From assembly GCA_024235635.1 (NCBI GenBank), contig JACKMA010000001.1, positions 1,178,001 through 1,242,000 on the forward strand: 64,000 nucleotides of DNA, given 5' to 3'. Below the pieces are notes generated by a model, which worked only from the letters and a program-made list of their open reading frames with translations, was not told the DNA's origin and did no database searches. A program made the translations under genes and the position numbers. Positions 63,861-64,000 of the stretch are shown piece after piece. Position 1 is the first letter of the stretch; every line of letters starts with the position of its first letter. Origin of the DNA: Zoogloeaceae bacterium (lineage in GTDB: Bacteria; Pseudomonadota; Gammaproteobacteria; Burkholderiales; Rhodocyclaceae).

Positions 63861-64000
63861 ATGACTGCCTGGGGGCGACGCATCTTCGTGTTGACGCTGC
63901 TCGGCGCCACGGCGTTTGCCGGCTGGTTCGCCGCCGGCGGCCCCCCGCCGTTGCCGCTTGCGGGCGACAGCCGCGATGGCCAGGACATCACGCTGAGCGT
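63861..64000 (+). CDS. Start of an exported or membrane-anchored protein, cut by the window edge
   Basis: Forty-six codons are visible, starting ATG ten bases after the previous stop. The N-terminus is a basic tip and one hydrophobic stretch (GRRIFVLTLLGATAFAGWFAA), then PPPLPLAGDSRDGQDITLS. A TlpA-like thioredoxin is possible, since such genes are often found here, but the visible part has no diagnostic motif. Confidence 0.5.
   Translation, partial: MTAWGRRIFVLTLLGATAFAGWFAAGGPPPLPLAGDSRDGQDITLS

Overview
The window is GC-rich (about two thirds G+C by eye), almost fully coding, with tight ATGA, GTGA and TGATG overlaps. Gene content and order point to an aerobic, Gram-negative Beta- or Gammaproteobacterium. 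Evidence: a meso-diaminopimelate-type peptidoglycan cluster (mraZ to ftsZ, then lpxC), lipid A and ADP-heptose genes, an aa3 oxidase with a cytochrome c fused to subunit II, and rnpB beside mraZ as in Pseudomonas. I cannot place it more finely. I saw no insertion sequence, prophage, CRISPR array or tRNA gene.

Layout. 1-3.3 kb: histidine genes hisF (start only), hisA, hisH and hisB leftward, with hisC divergent. 3.3-11.9 kb: a leftward cytochrome c oxidase cluster (ctaC, ctaD, a 39-residue assembly peptide, ctaG, DUF2970, ctaE, SURF1, a thioredoxin-like assembly protein, ctaA, ctaB, SCO), with an FNR-like site upstream of ctaC. 12.2-20.0 kb: a ten-gene leftward operon of lipid-modifying and redox proteins (small exported protein, glutathione peroxidase, FAD oxidoreductase, DUF1365, cyclopropane-fatty-acid-synthase-like methyltransferase, chalcone-isomerase-like protein, MFS transporter, DUF3833 lipoprotein, SDR, NTF2-like). 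It faces a MerR regulator with a B12 domain of the CarH/LitR photoreceptor type. The 97-base divergent region holds paired palindromes positioned around two overlapping promoters. This is the most interesting part of the window.

21-34.5 kb: rfaE2, a large GGDEF-EAL sensor, cysK, a BKACE enzyme, the rpe-gph-(trp leader)-trpE unit, apaG, a methyltransferase, a DUF2062 protein, argJ and an HDOD-GAF protein. 34.5-56 kb: secA, a DUF721/DciA-like gene, a small membrane protein, lpxC, and the division and cell-wall cluster ftsZ, ftsA, ftsQ, ddl, murC, murG, ftsW, murD, mraY, murF, murE, ftsI, ftsL, rsmH and mraZ, all transcribed leftward from a recognisable mra promoter with 10-bp-spaced MraZ boxes. 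56-64 kb: RNase P RNA, DUF3025, a lipoprotein, pyrC, rsmI divergent from yraN, a GmhA-type sugar isomerase in the diaA position, a two-BON-domain lipoprotein, mpl, a nucleotidyltransferase-like protein, and the start of one more exported or anchored protein.

Functionally the window combines respiration (haem A and copper delivery to the oxidase), envelope building, amino-acid and pyrimidine synthesis, and one light- or oxidation-response module. Several promoters share a TAGAAT-like -10 element 27-38 bases before the start codon with no clear -35; a few (hisB, secA, lpxC) have an extended TGC-TATCAT-type -10.
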